Source of the DNA: Anaeramoeba flamelloides
Lineage: Eukaryota > Metamonada > Anaeramoebidae
Direction: 5' to 3'
DNA: 64,000 nt
NCBI GenBank assembly: GCA_027625915.1
Contig: JANTQA010000070.1
Span: forward strand, 439,001-503,000
The position numbers and the translations under genes are program-made. Within the stretch, counting starts at the first letter, position 1, and each line of letters opens with the position of its first letter. Positions 35,471 through 47,600 of this stretch are shown in pieces. The notes beneath the pieces were generated by a model that saw nothing but the letters and a program-made list of their open reading frames with translations, was not told where the DNA came from and did not search any database.

Positions 35471-35719
35471 TGGTAAAAATTTTAAATTGAGTTGACGAAG
35501 AATCCTAAATGAAAAGGGAAAATTAACAGAAATTTTCTTCCATTTAAAGTCCAAATAGTGGTATTGTATAAATTATTTCGATGGGCCATGTGGTCTTGTA
35601 AAATAACCGTCGACATGGTATTTGGTTGAATATCTGTTTGTCCATTTCCTAAAAGAGAACATTATATAAAAAAAAGTTAAAAAAGTTGAAAATTCTTTTT
35701 TAATTTTTTCTTATAAGTT

Positions 35720-36330
35720 AAGCTATAACTGCGAAAAATAATTTTCTGAAAAGGAAAAATATTTTTTTGTAATTTTAAAAAGACACTTTAACAATCAAAA
35801 ACCGACCATTATGTGAAGAGCGATTGATCTCAAAAAATAAACAATCAAAAACTAGGATATTTTTAGAAAAAGGGCCGAAAGAGTGGAGTCATTTTTCAAA
35901 TAGAAGGGTTTAGGATATATTAATTCCAAAACAACTGTATTAGTTTTCGAAGTGTACCTCTTTGGTATTTTTTCAGATCTCGAAGATTTTTTTCAGTTTT
36001 TGAACAACATAAAATGAGTTATTTTTTTCGACAGAATGTTACAAAATGCTTATTTAGTTAAATATAAAGGGTTACAAAAGAACTAACTAATTAGATTAAG
36101 ATCAAATTAAATTTATTTTGTACTGAAAGAAAACAATTTGGTTTAAATTTAAGAAATCTAACCCTTTTGAAATTTTATTAAAGAAACAAGTATTTTTTTT
36201 TTAAAGTTTGATAATATTAGGATTGTGAATGAATTTGAAACCATTTTTTGAATTGAATTTTTTGTGAATTAAGATTTTTGAAAGTTTTTGTTTTGTATAT
36301 TAGAATTTTTTCAATCATAAGAAATTCACT
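35720..36330 (+). mobile_element. family B copy 5, ends eroded
   Basis: Internal blocks match the copies at 1727 and 59400: AATAATTTTCTGAAA, AACAATCAAAAAC, TTTTTAGAAAAAGGGCC, AGATCTCGAAGATTTTTT and GAAAGAAAACAATTTGG. Terminal repeats are not recognisable. Confidence 0.45.
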
Positions 36331-36442
36331 TAAACATTCAACTTTTTTGGTTTCCAGTTACCTCGTAGACATGAAGTAAAATCCACAATAAAAGACTAAT
36401 TCCTTTACTAAAAAGATTTTAAAATCAGTATTTTCATATTAC

Positions 36443-36900
36443 AGTGATCAAAATAATGTGTGTACAATGACTATAATCCTGTTTCAAAAGTTAATCCGTA
36501 CTTTTTTTTTCTTCTTATTCCAAGAGAAACATCCAATTTACTACCCAATAGTTTACCTTTGTTCATATCAATTTTGAAAGTAAGCCCCAAGATATTTTCC
36601 TTTTAATTTAAATTATTCTTGCAAATAGTTGAAAATTTTCCATAATATTCTCAATTTTTTTGTTATTGTTTGTTTTTTTTATGATTAAAATTTTTAATAA
36701 AAAATTTACTCTATTTTTTGAGATAAATTTTCTAATTTGATCCTTCATTTTTAGAATTTGTTTTTCAATGAGAGAACTTTAAGAAACCATTACCATATTT
36801 ATTTTTAGGGTTTATTGTTGGTATCTTTGATCAGTTGATTCAATGTATAGGCCTTCTTTAATAAACAAACATACTTTTTATTTTGAAAAACGGTTAAAAA
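36443..36900 (-). mobile_element. family G copy, inverted
   Basis: One end reads ACAGTGATCAAAATAATGTG, then CAATGACTATAATCC, the right terminus of family G in inverted orientation. CATCCAATTTACTACCCAAT and TTTAGGGTTTATTGTTGGTA match the interior. The other end is unclear. Confidence 0.55.
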
Positions 36901-38092
36901 TTTTCTACACACTTTATTTGAAGAACAGTAAAGTTCATTTTTTGCTTCAGGTTCATATCAAAATTCCTTGGTAATCTTTTTGAAAAGTGTGTTTTTTCAC
37001 TTTCTTCATCAACTTCAATTCAAAGATTTTTTCTTCTTTTAAAGAAAATAAATTTATTGAAAGAATTTGGTAAAATTTTGAACTTTTACAAAACCAAGAA
37101 AAATGGATCAAATTTTTAAAACAAGAATTCATTTTTGAACATAGCATTAAAAGTAAGTCTGTTTGATTGTAAATCAAATTTGGAAATTTCAAAAAAAGTT
37201 AAAATAAAGAAAAAAGATTATGGTAAATTTACCCTTAATTCGCGTCTCAGACAAAAAGTTAAAATTTCGATCTCATAAGCAAAACTGACATCTGCTAGTC
37301 GCCAAACAAAAAGATTTGTACAAACAAAGGAAAAACATTAAATTGGATCCACCCTATTGACTCTTTCATTGACCAAAATAAAAAAGACTTTTTTTGTTTT
37401 TTGAAAATCAGACTTTTCATTGAAAACCCTTCTTTAACTTGATAGAATTAAATGCTCTAAATAAATCATTTTTTGAATAAAGTGAAAGAAAGGCATTTAT
37501 GAAGTTGTAAAAATAACTCGATTAGTTGGAAAATTTTTTTTTAACTTACCATTAAAATCTTAAAGAAGAACAACCCAACATATTTTAATAGAAAACCACA
37601 AACATTAATGGGAAATTGGAAGAAGAACATCATCAGAAATTATTCTAAAAAAAAATAGCTATTGTTTTTTTTTCGAAAACTGTCATTTGTTACAAGAGTC
37701 CTAAAATCAAATTTATCAAACAAAACAAAAAATTTAAAAAGTACTAGATCTCTTCTTACAAATATCAAACATTCATTTTTTTCTTTTTTTGTTTTCAAAA
37801 ATATACAAGGTAAAAATTTTCCTTCTTTTAACCTATTTCTGAACAAAACCAAAAAAACAAACCAAAAGACTGAAACTAATTTAAACCCCTTTACCCAACG
37901 AGTAGAATTTTAAATAAATTCTCAAAATTTTGTCAAACAAAAAAAAAAAATTAAAGAAGAAAAAAAAAATAAATCAAAAGAAAAAAAGAGGCCTTGTGAT
38001 CTCTAAAAAAAATCAAAAATAAAATACTTTTTTTAATATTTTTTCACTCTTCTATTTTTTTCGTTCTTCGGCTCCAGAACAATTTTAATAAA

Positions 38093-38128
<36 letters not shown>

Positions 38129-38244
38129 CAATCTTTCCCTAATGTCAACTGCATCAAAAAAACAAAACCAAACTAATATTTTTTTTTCTCATATTTTTTC
38201 CACTTTTTACTTTATTCGAAATCTTAGATCCAATACTATATAAA
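36901..38244. other. upstream region of succinyl-CoA synthetase beta
   Basis: A GC-richer block at 37233-37380 has splice-like signals on the - strand, with competing frames. A poly-A run of about 30 nt lies at 38096-38126. The TATAAAA at 38238 abuts the ATG directly, too close to act as a TATA box. Confidence 0.4.
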
Positions 38245-39528
38245 ATGCTTCAATTGATTAAATCAAGATTTCAAAAATCACTCTTCAATCTACCAAAATT
38301 TTCAATCTTAAAAAGAAACCTGAACCTTCATGAATGGCAGAGCAAAACCTTAATGCAAAAGCATGATGTTGCTGTTGAATCTTTCAAAGTAGCCGACTCT
38401 GCACAGGGCGTTTACAAGGCAATTAAAGGGATGGACTACCCCTCGTATGTCATCAAGTCACAAATCTTTGCAGGGGGGCGAGGCCGCGGGCACTTTGTTG
38501 AAAACGGGTTCCAAGGCGGGGTCCGATTTGCAAAGGATGCTGAAGAAGGGTACAAATTTGCCAAAAAGATGCTTGGGAATCACTTGGTTACAAAGCAAAC
38601 GGATGAAAAAGGTAAATTGGTCCGATCAGTAATGATCTCGCAATGTATGAACATTAAAAGAGAATTGTACTTTGCTGTACTGATGGATCGAGTCAGCCAG
38701 GGGCCCATGATCATGGTCAGCCCCAAGGGAGGAACCTCAATTGAAGAGGTAGCCGAAGAGACACCGGACTTAATTGCGCGATTCCCAATTGACGTCGACA
38801 TTGGGCCGACGATGGAGCAAAAAAAAAAAATCGCCGAATTTTTAGAGTTTAACAAATCCCTTTTCCCAAAGGTCAGCAAGGAGGTACAGGCATTATATGA
38901 CTTGTTCATTGCTACAGACTCTAGCCTGGTGGAAATCAACCCATTTGCGGAAACCAAAGAAGGCGACATCTTTTCTCTTGACGCCAAATTCAATTTCGAT
39001 GACAACGCCTTCTTCCGACAAAAAGAAATCTTCGAAATGGCAGACAAATCCGATGAAGACCCCCGCGAAACTGAAGCCACCAAGATGGGAAGCAGCTATG
39101 TCGGCCTTGATGGAAACATCGGCTGTATGGTCAACGGTGCAGGGCTTGCAATGGCAACCCTTGACGTACTCAAAATGTATGGCGGCGAACCAGCAAACTT
39201 TCTGGATCTCGGTGGCGGCGCATCAAAGACAGTTGTCATCAAGGCATTTAAAATTCTCGCATCACATCCAAACGTCAAGACAATCTTAGTCAATATCTTT
39301 GGTGGTATCGTTAGATGTGATATGATCGCGAATGGTATCTTGGACGCAGTCAAGGAAGTCGGCCTAGACGTGCCTTTAGTTGTCAGACTCGCTGGTACAA
39401 ATGTTGAAAAAGGCATCAAATTAATGAACGATTCGGGTCTTCCCATTATTACAGCCTCAAACCTTGGCGACGCTGCCAGAAAGGCTGTAAAAACTGTTAA
39501 ATCATTTGTAAAAAAAAAATTAATGTAG
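38245..39528 (+). CDS. SUCLG2: succinyl-CoA synthetase beta subunit, mitochondrial type
   Basis: Beta subunit of succinate-CoA ligase (TCA cycle, substrate-level phosphorylation), 427 residues against about 430 in human. Residues 1-26 are basic and acid-free (MLQLIKSRFQKSLFN), typical of a mitochondrial or hydrogenosomal presequence before NLNLHEWQSK. The ATP-grasp part carries QIFAGGRGRGHF (about 73-84) and VEINPFAET (about 230); the ligase part carries GNIGCMVNGAGLAMAT, ANFLDLGGGAS, NIFGGIVRCD and VVRLAGTN. Segments such as NFDDNAFFRQKEIFEM and SGLPI are closer to the GDP-forming SUCLG2 than to SUCLA2 by memory, but nucleotide specificity is not proven. One exon, ATG at 38245. Third codon positions are much richer in G/C than in every other gene here, which suggests high expression or an unusual origin. 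Confidence 0.93.
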   Translation: MLQLIKSRFQKSLFNLPKFSILKRNLNLHEWQSKTLMQKHDVAVESFKVADSAQGVYKAIKGMDYPSYVIKSQIFAGGRGRGHFVENGFQGGVRFAKDAEEGYKFAKKMLGNHLVTKQTDEKGKLVRSVMISQCMNIKRELYFAVLMDRVSQGPMIMVSPKGGTSIEEVAEETPDLIARFPIDVDIGPTMEQKKKIAEFLEFNKSLFPKVSKEVQALYDLFIATDSSLVEINPFAETKEGDIFSLDAKFNFDDNAFFRQKEIFEMADKSDEDPRETEATKMGSSYVGLDGNIGCMVNGAGLAMATLDVLKMYGGEPANFLDLGGGASKTVVIKAFKILASHPNVKTILVNIFGGIVRCDMIANGILDAVKEVGLDVPLVVRLAGTNVEKGIKLMNDSGLPIITASNLGDAARKAVKTVKSFVKKKLM

Positions 39529-40350
39529 TTCTTGAATTATTGAATTTTTTCTTTTAATTTTTCTAAAAATTTTTATTTTATTTTTTATTTTATCATTATT
39601 TTTATTTTTGTTTTTTATTATTTATTCTTAAATTTTGTAAATTGGGTTGACTAAAAAATTTATATATATATATATTTTTCATCTTGTTTTTTAAGAATTA
39701 CTTTTTTCGTTGTTTCTTTTAATTTCTTTTATAATCGTTTGTTTTTTTAGTCTTTATCTTTAGTTTTTTTCTAATGTTCACTTTTTATTGTTTTTTGATT
39801 TCTCCTCTCATTTTTGTTTTCGATAAAATAATAATAGTTCATACTTTTTTTCTCTTTTTTTTTATTTTTTTTGGGATTTTTTTGAGACTTTGAATTTTTT
39901 GATTTTTAAAAGAAAAATAATCAAAGAAACTCGAAAGTTAATTACAATCATTAACTTTTGGATTTATTTAAATATTCAATTTATGGAATTTTCGAAATTG
40001 AATTCAGATATTAAATTTCATTTTTTGATAAATTTGTTTTTATTTGGGAAAGATTAAAAAGTGGAAAACAAATTTTTTTTTTATCTCTATATGAATAATT
40101 TAGTGTTTGACTTGAACTTTCAGTATAAATTAAAATTGTTTTTATAATATAAAATAACTTATTTTTTGGCAAATGTATGTATTCTCTTATTCTTCAATAA
40201 ACAGTGGTCCCCACCCGCTGAAAACTGTAGCGAAAGGAAATTGATTTTCCTATTCCTATTGAATAAACCATTTTTTTTTCAGGTAAAGAGCCATAGTTTA
40301 TTTGGATGAATTACACTCGTTTAAATTTCACAACCCCTCGTTTTTTTTTA
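39529..40350. other. intergenic, downstream of succinyl-CoA synthetase beta
   Basis: T-rich 3' flank with a short TA run at 39660. A GC-richer patch at 40145-40235 has a good - strand acceptor (TTTCGCTACAG) followed by short open frames; it could be a 3' exon of the - strand gene starting at 43136, but the frame cannot be chosen. Confidence 0.35.
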
Positions 40351-40860
40351 AAGATTATCTTGTGTCAGGTGTAAGCAAAATTTTAATTTGATTCTTATCT
40401 GGTCCATCTATGCTTGGTAAACAATTAAATATTAGTTCAAAATGGCAATTTTGGACAATTTATTCTTTTTTTTCTTCAGAAATCTTAATTGGAGAGTATT
40501 AAGATTTATTGTCTGGAACTTAAGTTAAAAAAAATGTGGTTTGTAGGTTTTCGAGAAGAAAATTTTATTTCCCCTTTAGTCAAGAAACCTATTAATAATA
40601 ATAATTTTTTTCTTAAAAGCACACATAAAAACAAACAAAATTAAAATTTCCAATCAAAAACATTAAAATAACATTTTTTACAACTTAATTTTAGATATAT
40701 TAGTATTACACTTACAATTTCAGATTTTGGAAAAAAAAAAAATAAATAAAATGTCAAAAATAAGTATTTTGAGCCACTATTTAAAACCCAACCAAACATA
40801 AGATCGGTCAGATAAGAACCAAATTAAGAAGTGGATACACCCTACAAAATATAATCTTAT
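40351..40860. mobile_element. element M, TIR element
   Basis: Ends are inverted: AAGATTATCTTGTGTCAGG on the left and, reversed, AAGATTATATTTTGTAGGG on the right, followed inward by GATTCTTATCTGGTCCAT and GGTTCTTATCTGACCGAT. Length about 510 bp. No coding frame. Target duplication unclear. Confidence 0.6.
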
Positions 40861-40997
40861 TTCAAATTTAAGGAATCGTAAACTTCAAGGGTTTCAATTG
40901 ATATTTGAAGAAACAATTTATTTTAAAAATTTATAAAATTGAAATAATTTTTTCACATTTTTTCACATTTTACTTTTTTTTTTGATACTTTTTATCA

Positions 40998-41455
40998 CTG
41001 TTGAGAGAAAAATATTGGACACAGAAAAATAGTTGGACAGTATTTTTAATTGGGAACATTACTGAAAATGATTTTTAATTTCAATAGTTTGTGAAATAAC
41101 TAAAGAAAATAACAAAATTCTACTTATTAGAATAACCATTAATGTAATTCTACTTTTTCAAAACCTTATCTCTTATACCCTAAAGCAAGTTTAAAAATTA
41201 CCATTTTCAGAATTAATAGTAAACTTTACTAAAACTTGGATTTTTGTTAAAATAGCATGATCTACTTTAGTTATCAACCCTTCAAATGAGTATTCTACAC
41301 AAACCACAGATTAATGAACTTTTACCACCTTTAAACCTGGATTTATATAAAAGTCGCCTAGTTATCAATAGGATTTGATTTTCAATTTTACTAAAGTTCC
41401 CAATTAAAAAAGGTATCCAACCATTTTTCCGTGTCCAACATTTTTCTCTCAACAG
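40998..41455. mobile_element. element C, TIR element with long termini
   Basis: Left end CTGTTGAGAGAAAAATATTG and right end (reversed) CTGTTGAGAGAAAAATGTTG start inverted repeats of about 60 bp. A trinucleotide TCA flanks both sides (40995-40997 and 41456-41458). The core block GATCTACTTTAGTTATCAA also occurs in element N at 60214. No transposase frame. Confidence 0.7.
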
Positions 41456-41489
41456 TCATTTTAAAATCTATTTTTTTATTACAAGATTG

Positions 41490-41800
41490 ATTGAAACTTC
41501 ACAAAAACATGTAATTCTAGGGTTACCGAAACAATGAAAATCATTTTAGAGAAATCATATTTATTTCAATTTGGTATTTTATTCAAATCTTGAATTGAAG
41601 ATCAAAATAAAGATTGCAGTATTTCGGATTATTTCAATAAGAATTTGGTTTTTCTATTTTTAAAAAAATCTGTTGATTTAATAGTTTTACTTTATCCATT
41701 TTATCAACAATTCGTTAATTTATATTATTCCACTTATTTCTTATTTTCTCTTAAAATGTTAATTATAAATAATAATTGATATTTGAAAAAAAAACGTTTC
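41490..41800 (+). repeat. repeat family J, partial copy
   Basis: Shares CAATAAGAATTTGGTTTTTC, TTATCAACAATTCGTTAAT-like sequence and AATAATTGATATTTGAAAAA with the copies at 34780 and 52920. Confidence 0.4.
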
Positions 41801-41995
41801 CGCCTTTGAATAAAATAAATCTGACAAAAAATTCTTCTATTATACCCAATTACTGATTTTTACACTTTATAATGACGAATTAGAAACAAATTCTATTATA
41901 CCACAATCTTACCAAAATATTTGTTATTGTTTATAAAATAAATTCAGAAATTGACAACAAAGATTTCAAATATAAAGAGCAATTTCAATAATTAC

Positions 41996-43136
41996 CTTGG
42001 AATGTTTCGTCTTTGAATTCTGGATTGTTAAGAAATTGAATACTCTCATCAAAACTGAAAATTTTAAAAAAAAAGCTTGGAAATCAATTCTAAAAGGTGT
42101 ACTATAGAATGGATTTTTTGAAAGTTTTCACCCCCCCAAAAAAAAAAAAAAAACGGAATAAAAAAATTCATATTTTTTTCAAAAAAAAACAATTTTTGGT
42201 TAAAAAATGTATTTTATCAAATATAACAAAAAAAATATTTAATCCAATTAAAATTCTTATTAGAAAATTAATTTATTTTCTATTTCAAGTCACAGATACC
42301 ACATTTTCTAAAAAAACCTATTTTTGATAAATTAAAAGTTTATTATTTTGAAAATACACTTTTAGAAAGAATTTTAGAATTGGTAAAATTCATTAGAATA
42401 ACTGAAACAAATTTCAAATGTTAAAAAACATCAATTTTATAACATTTAAGATTGATCTTTATTTTTTACAAAGAAATAAAAATATAGTGCATTCTTTTAA
42501 ACTTTCAGAATGGTCAACCTTTTAGGATATTGTTTTTTATTTTAAAGTATATAGATACATATTAAGGTAAACCAACTTGCTTTGAAAATCAAAATAATAA
42601 TTTTTTTTTTAAAAATTATTATAATTTTTATTTTTTGATACCTGAAAACTATTGTAAAGATAATATTTAATAAGTTCTAATTTTTTTTCAAATCTATTAT
42701 TACAATTTAATTTAATTTAATTTATAAAAGATATTTTATTGAATATTAATCTAAAAGGGGTAAAAATTACATTGGTAACACCCTTATCATTTTGAAAATG
42801 AAATGTAAGACAATTTTATAAGAACAAAAAATGATACAAGGTCTTTAAAATTTATTTTCACTTTTTTTTTTTGAAAGACTAGAAAATCCCAACTATGTTT
42901 TTTTTTCATCTTATTTTCTACTCAGATTATTTTTGAAAATTAATTAGCATTTATGATCTTTGAATTGATCTGGTCAACCAAAAAATATATAACCCCTTTA
43001 AAGAAAGTATAATTGTAGTTAATTCTAAACTCTCTTATTGAAAATCGATAAATATTAAAATTGAAAAGTAGAAAAGTTTAAATTTACAAAATTTAAAATA
43101 TAACCTTTTCAGCTCAAAATGCTTCTTCACCAACAT
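41996..43136 (-). CDS. unidentified small - strand gene, first two exons
   Basis: Exon 1 (43136 to 43105) starts with ATG and encodes MLVKKHFELK plus two bases, then a GTTATA donor. Exon 2 (42054 to 41996) follows an acceptor ATTTTCAG; its first base completes Ser, giving SFDESIQFLNNPEFKDETFQ, then a GTAATT donor in phase 1. The intron is 1050 nt. Splice signals, phases and amino-acid composition all favour coding, but I do not recognise the protein. A 3' exon is expected below 41990; the best acceptor is near 40234, beyond elements C and M, with frame undecided. The gene would be convergent with succinyl-CoA synthetase beta. Confidence 0.42.
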
Positions 43137-43499
43137 ATATTCTTTTTGTGTTTTCATTTTTTTATTATTTATTTATCTACTTTTTTCTCTTTTTTCATTG
43201 GCCTTTCTTTTAGTTTTTCTCTCTCCCTCTCTTTTTTTTATAATTCCCATCAATATTATAAAAAACCAATTTGAAGGAAATAAAAATATGTTTGAAACTC
43301 GAAATTAATTTTACGAAAATTGAGGTTATATAATTTCTTTTCAAATGAAAGCATTTACTATCAATAAATATTCTTGTTAACTATTATAATTTCCTAAAGA
43401 ACTTGATAATTTTTCAATTATTTTTTCCAATAAGAGAAACTCAATTTTTTTTTAGTACTATTTAGTGGTTAATAATATTTCTTTTATGAATATCAACTA

Positions 43500-44025
43500 A
43501 ACCCCATTCCAAAAATTTGGACACACCTAAAATCAAAAATAGGCAAAAAAAACCCAATTTATTGTATTTTTCCAAACCTAATAAAAAACAACATATAAGT
43601 AACCCAGTATTAATGTTTTAATAAGTAATCATTTGTATCCAAATAAAAGAAAAAAAATATAAAACTCAAAAATAAAAGCCGGTGTCTCCAAAATTATGAA
43701 ACGAGCTGAACAAAAAATGTATTGGTAAATTTGTTTAAATTTCAACAACAATTGTTGATAGATCAAATGATAAGATACCATCTACCAATTGTATGTTATT
43801 TTCCAATTTAACCAACTCAACACTAATCTTCTATCAACTATTGAAAAAAAATTCCAGATCAAACGAAACATATTACGTAACTGGAAAAAAGGAAATGAAA
43901 ACAAAATAAAAAAACAAAAAATGAAATAGTCTGTAAAATCAAAATTCTTTCTAAATTGAATTTAAAGTGAAGTAATGATATTCTTTCAACTGTTTAAACT
44001 GTGTCCAAATTTTTAGAATCTAGTT
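43500..44025 (+). mobile_element. family D copy 1, Tc1/mariner-like MITE
   Basis: 526 bp between TA dinucleotides. Ends: AACCCCATTCCAAAAATTTG on the left and, reversed, AACTAGATTCTAAAAATTTG on the right, each followed by GACAC. The TTTGGACAC terminal style and TA flanks are typical of Tc1/mariner elements. An internal GGTGTCTCCAAAATTATG pairs with the left end, marking a sub-element of about 200 bp. No transposase frame. Near-identical in inverted orientation to 53998-54524. Confidence 0.78.
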
Positions 44026-44636
44026 TATAATCCGATATTTATTCTTTCTCGTATTTCAAGTATATTATTTTTTGTATTTCAAAAGAATTATATATTGGCC
44101 GATTCTTTATTGTTATAATTATTGGGATAAAAGATCAATTAAAGAAAAAATTATCATAATAAAAAAAAGAGAAGAGAAAAAAAATAATCAAAAATATAAA
44201 AAAATATTAAGAATTCTTCATTTTTTTCCTAGTTATGGAATGCTGTTTGTGTGTATTTAAATTATTAGTTAATCAACTACAAAATTAATATCATTTTAAA
44301 AAAGGGGTTTTAATTTTATGTTATAAATTATAAATTATTTGATTTTCTTTTTTCGAATATTAAAAATTTTAAAGAATATTTGCTAACAAAGGAAAAAAGA
44401 AATATTTTTTAATTTTATTTTAAGAAAAACAAATTTCATATTTTTCCATAAATAAAAAAAAACGACAAATAGTATTTTAAAACATAAAAGAAAAAAAGCA
44501 TAGTAAAACAAGAGAAAATAAAGGATTTTTTATCTGATTAAAAATCAAAGTTTTAAAAAAGAAAAAAAAATAAAATAAATAAAAAAAAAATAAAAATATA
44601 ATATTATAAATCTAATATAGGTATTTAACATTGTTA
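44026..44636. other. intergenic, 3' side of the focadhesin-like gene
   Basis: Very AT-rich with A-runs. I see nothing beyond a low-complexity + strand frame near 44072. Confidence 0.4.
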
Positions 44637-47600
44637 TTATTTCAATAAATTTTGAAAATGTTCAATTGACAATTTGTTAATATAATTCTTTAAATCTTTG
44701 TTATTAAAAACTTTATCATCCATGAAAGATAAATTTATTATTGAATTGTAAATCTCTATATGATGGAGATAAAAGGTTTGGTTGTTTAATAATTTGAAAA
44801 GGAAATTAATAATTTTCTTTAAAAATATGCTGTCATTTCCTAATGGGGTAAAAATTAATAAAATTGATAATAATTGATTAAATTCGAAATTTATTTTATT
44901 AAATTGGATATTTTGAAAGAATGGATATGAAAATTTTAAATAGTCAAATAATAAGCGTTTAATTAAATTGATAATAGTATTATTTGTTTCGATTTTATAT
45001 TGCTTTAATAAAGAAATAATTAATTTTCTTTTTTGCTTTAAAGTGATACAATTCGCAAATATCCTTTTAATTAAATCATCATCATCATTATTGTTTTTTG
45101 AATGGGTTATAAGAGAATTGTTATTGTATTTCTTTGAATGCGATTGTGTGTATTTCGAATTTATTTCAATTATTTGTGGTAAAAATTGTTTTAAGAATTT
45201 CCATTTTTTTGGATTATTTTTAAATAACATTATTTTTAAAAAACAATTCTTAAGATTATCTTCATTCAAAGATATTTTTTTTTTGATTTCATTTATTGGA
45301 AAAATTGAAATTATTTCACAAATTGAATTTAATATTTCTTCATTATCATTATTCTTGAAATTAAAATTATTAAATTGAACAAATATTTCATTTTTTATAA
45401 ATTTTTTTATAAACAAAAAGCTATTTTGGGAATTTTCTTTAGTTAAAAAGAATTCTTTAATTTTTTGATAGAATAGTATTTGTGGTTTTTTATTTTTAGA
45501 ATAAATTAAAGATACTGACCAAAAAAAACGTCTTAAAAAGATTAAAATTTCATTTTCATTTCGACTTCCACTATCGTTTCTATTTTTATCATGATGTTTC
45601 CGCTTTTTCTTTTGTTTTTTCTGAATTATTACATTTTTCTGAATTATTTGTTTTTTCTTTTTCTTGAATTTTTCATTTTTGGAATTTTTTAATTCTTTTT
45701 CTTGTATTTTCAATCTCTTTTTTTCCTCTTCTTCAAAAATGAAAACTTTTGAATTTAAAATATTTTGAAAATTATTAATTAATATTATTTGAATTTTAAT
45801 AGGATATAATTCAAATTGATTATCAATTAATAATAAATTTAATAAATGATCAAATTTTTTATTAAAAATTAAATTAAATATTTCAATTTTTAAATTATTA
45901 ATTGGTAATAGTGATTTGAACAAATTATAAAAAATCTGTGACCAATTGATTGATGGTAGTTTTATTATTTGACTAAAGCATTGAATAACAATAATCAATT
46001 TTGAATTATCATTATTTAATATTTGATTAAATAAATTTTTTATCAAAATATTTTCAGGTAAATGATTCATAATTGAAGTTAAATTTGAATTTTTAAAATT
46101 AATTATTTCAAAACAATAATTAAAAATACCTAAGGAAAGGGAAGAATACATATTAATTGTTAAATTGTTAAATTGATTTAAATTTGGTATTAGAGAATTC
46201 ATAAATGATCTATAATATTGTTGTATAAATTTAAGATTATTCTGTTTAAACGGCAACGAAAAAATATTAATGGATAATTGCAAAATAGAAAAAATTCCAC
46301 TTTCAATTAAATGTATTGGATATTTATTATTACTGTTGTTGTTGGTGTTATTATTATTATTATTATTATTAACTATATTGAGAAGAATTTTTAAAAAATG
46401 GTTTAATTCCAATTTATTCAACTGTAAATTACCACCTTTATTGATTTTTTCATAGTAATTAAAAACATTAAAGCAGATTAAACTAAAACTTTCAATAATT
46501 TGTCCTTGTATTTTTTGGTATTTAAAATGATCCAATTTTAACAAAGATAAAAATTTTATTCCTAATTTTTCAATTTGTTTAAATCTTATTATTTTATTCC
46601 CCACATTATTATTAATTAGATTTCCAATCAGGTAAACATAATTATTAAATTTTATGTCATTTAAATCTAAATCCTTGTTTATTATTTGATCATAGCAGAA
46701 ATCAAAAATATTTTTAATTTCTTTAATACCAATATAATCCCTTATTGCATCAATTAAATATGAAAATCCTATTAATTGATTAAAAGTATTTATGTCTTTA
46801 AGATCAATCCTAAAATATATAAATATTTCATCAAGAAAATCTTTTTTAAAATTATTTAAATAAAAATATCTTCCGGTTAACCCAAGTGCTTGCCATGCAC
46901 CGATATTAGAGCCAACATCATTTTCATTATCTTCGTAATATTCACTAGATAATTTTAATTTATTTAATAAATTTACACAATATTCTTGATGTGATTTCCA
47001 CAATTTAGTGATAATGTAATATCTTCCAATTTGGCAATAATATTTATTGTGGTTGTTATTATTTTGATTATTATTACTTAAAATATTATTAAAAATATCA
47101 GCAATATCGCTAATAAATTGAAAAAAAAAACGGTTATTATTATTATTTTTATTATTTTCATTTTCATTATTATTATCATTATTATTATTCATATTATTCT
47201 TATTTTCATTTTCATATAAAAGATCTTTTTCATCAATATTTGAAATTAATGAACCAAGAGCAATTAAATAATTAATTTTTGAGTTTTTTGTTTCATTTTT
47301 TATGTCTAATAAATTGTTTTTTATGTTGTTTAAAACTTTTAATTTAATTGTAGAAATGTTAACAATTTTTTTTTTATAAAATAGCTTTAATAGTTCAAAT
47401 TTTAAACAAAATTTATAATAATTGGAAATAAAAAAATTTAATCCTTTTAAAAGTAAAGATCTAAAAGACGCATTTTGGAACCAGGCTAATTTTAAAATAC
47501 ATGATTTAAAAATATTTAAATATTCCATCGATTGTTTTTTTATATATTTTAAATTTTTTATTTCAAATTTACATTGTGGATCAAATTTGAAATTAAATAA

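Noticed and set aside
38237-38244. TATATAAA immediately before the succinyl-CoA synthetase ATG as a TATA box
   Set aside because: It abuts the start codon, so transcription starting downstream of it would miss the ATG; TATA-like strings are common at this base composition.
38580-39446. Long - strand frames opposite succinyl-CoA synthetase beta
   Set aside because: They mirror the GC-richer codons of the + strand gene and have no independent support.
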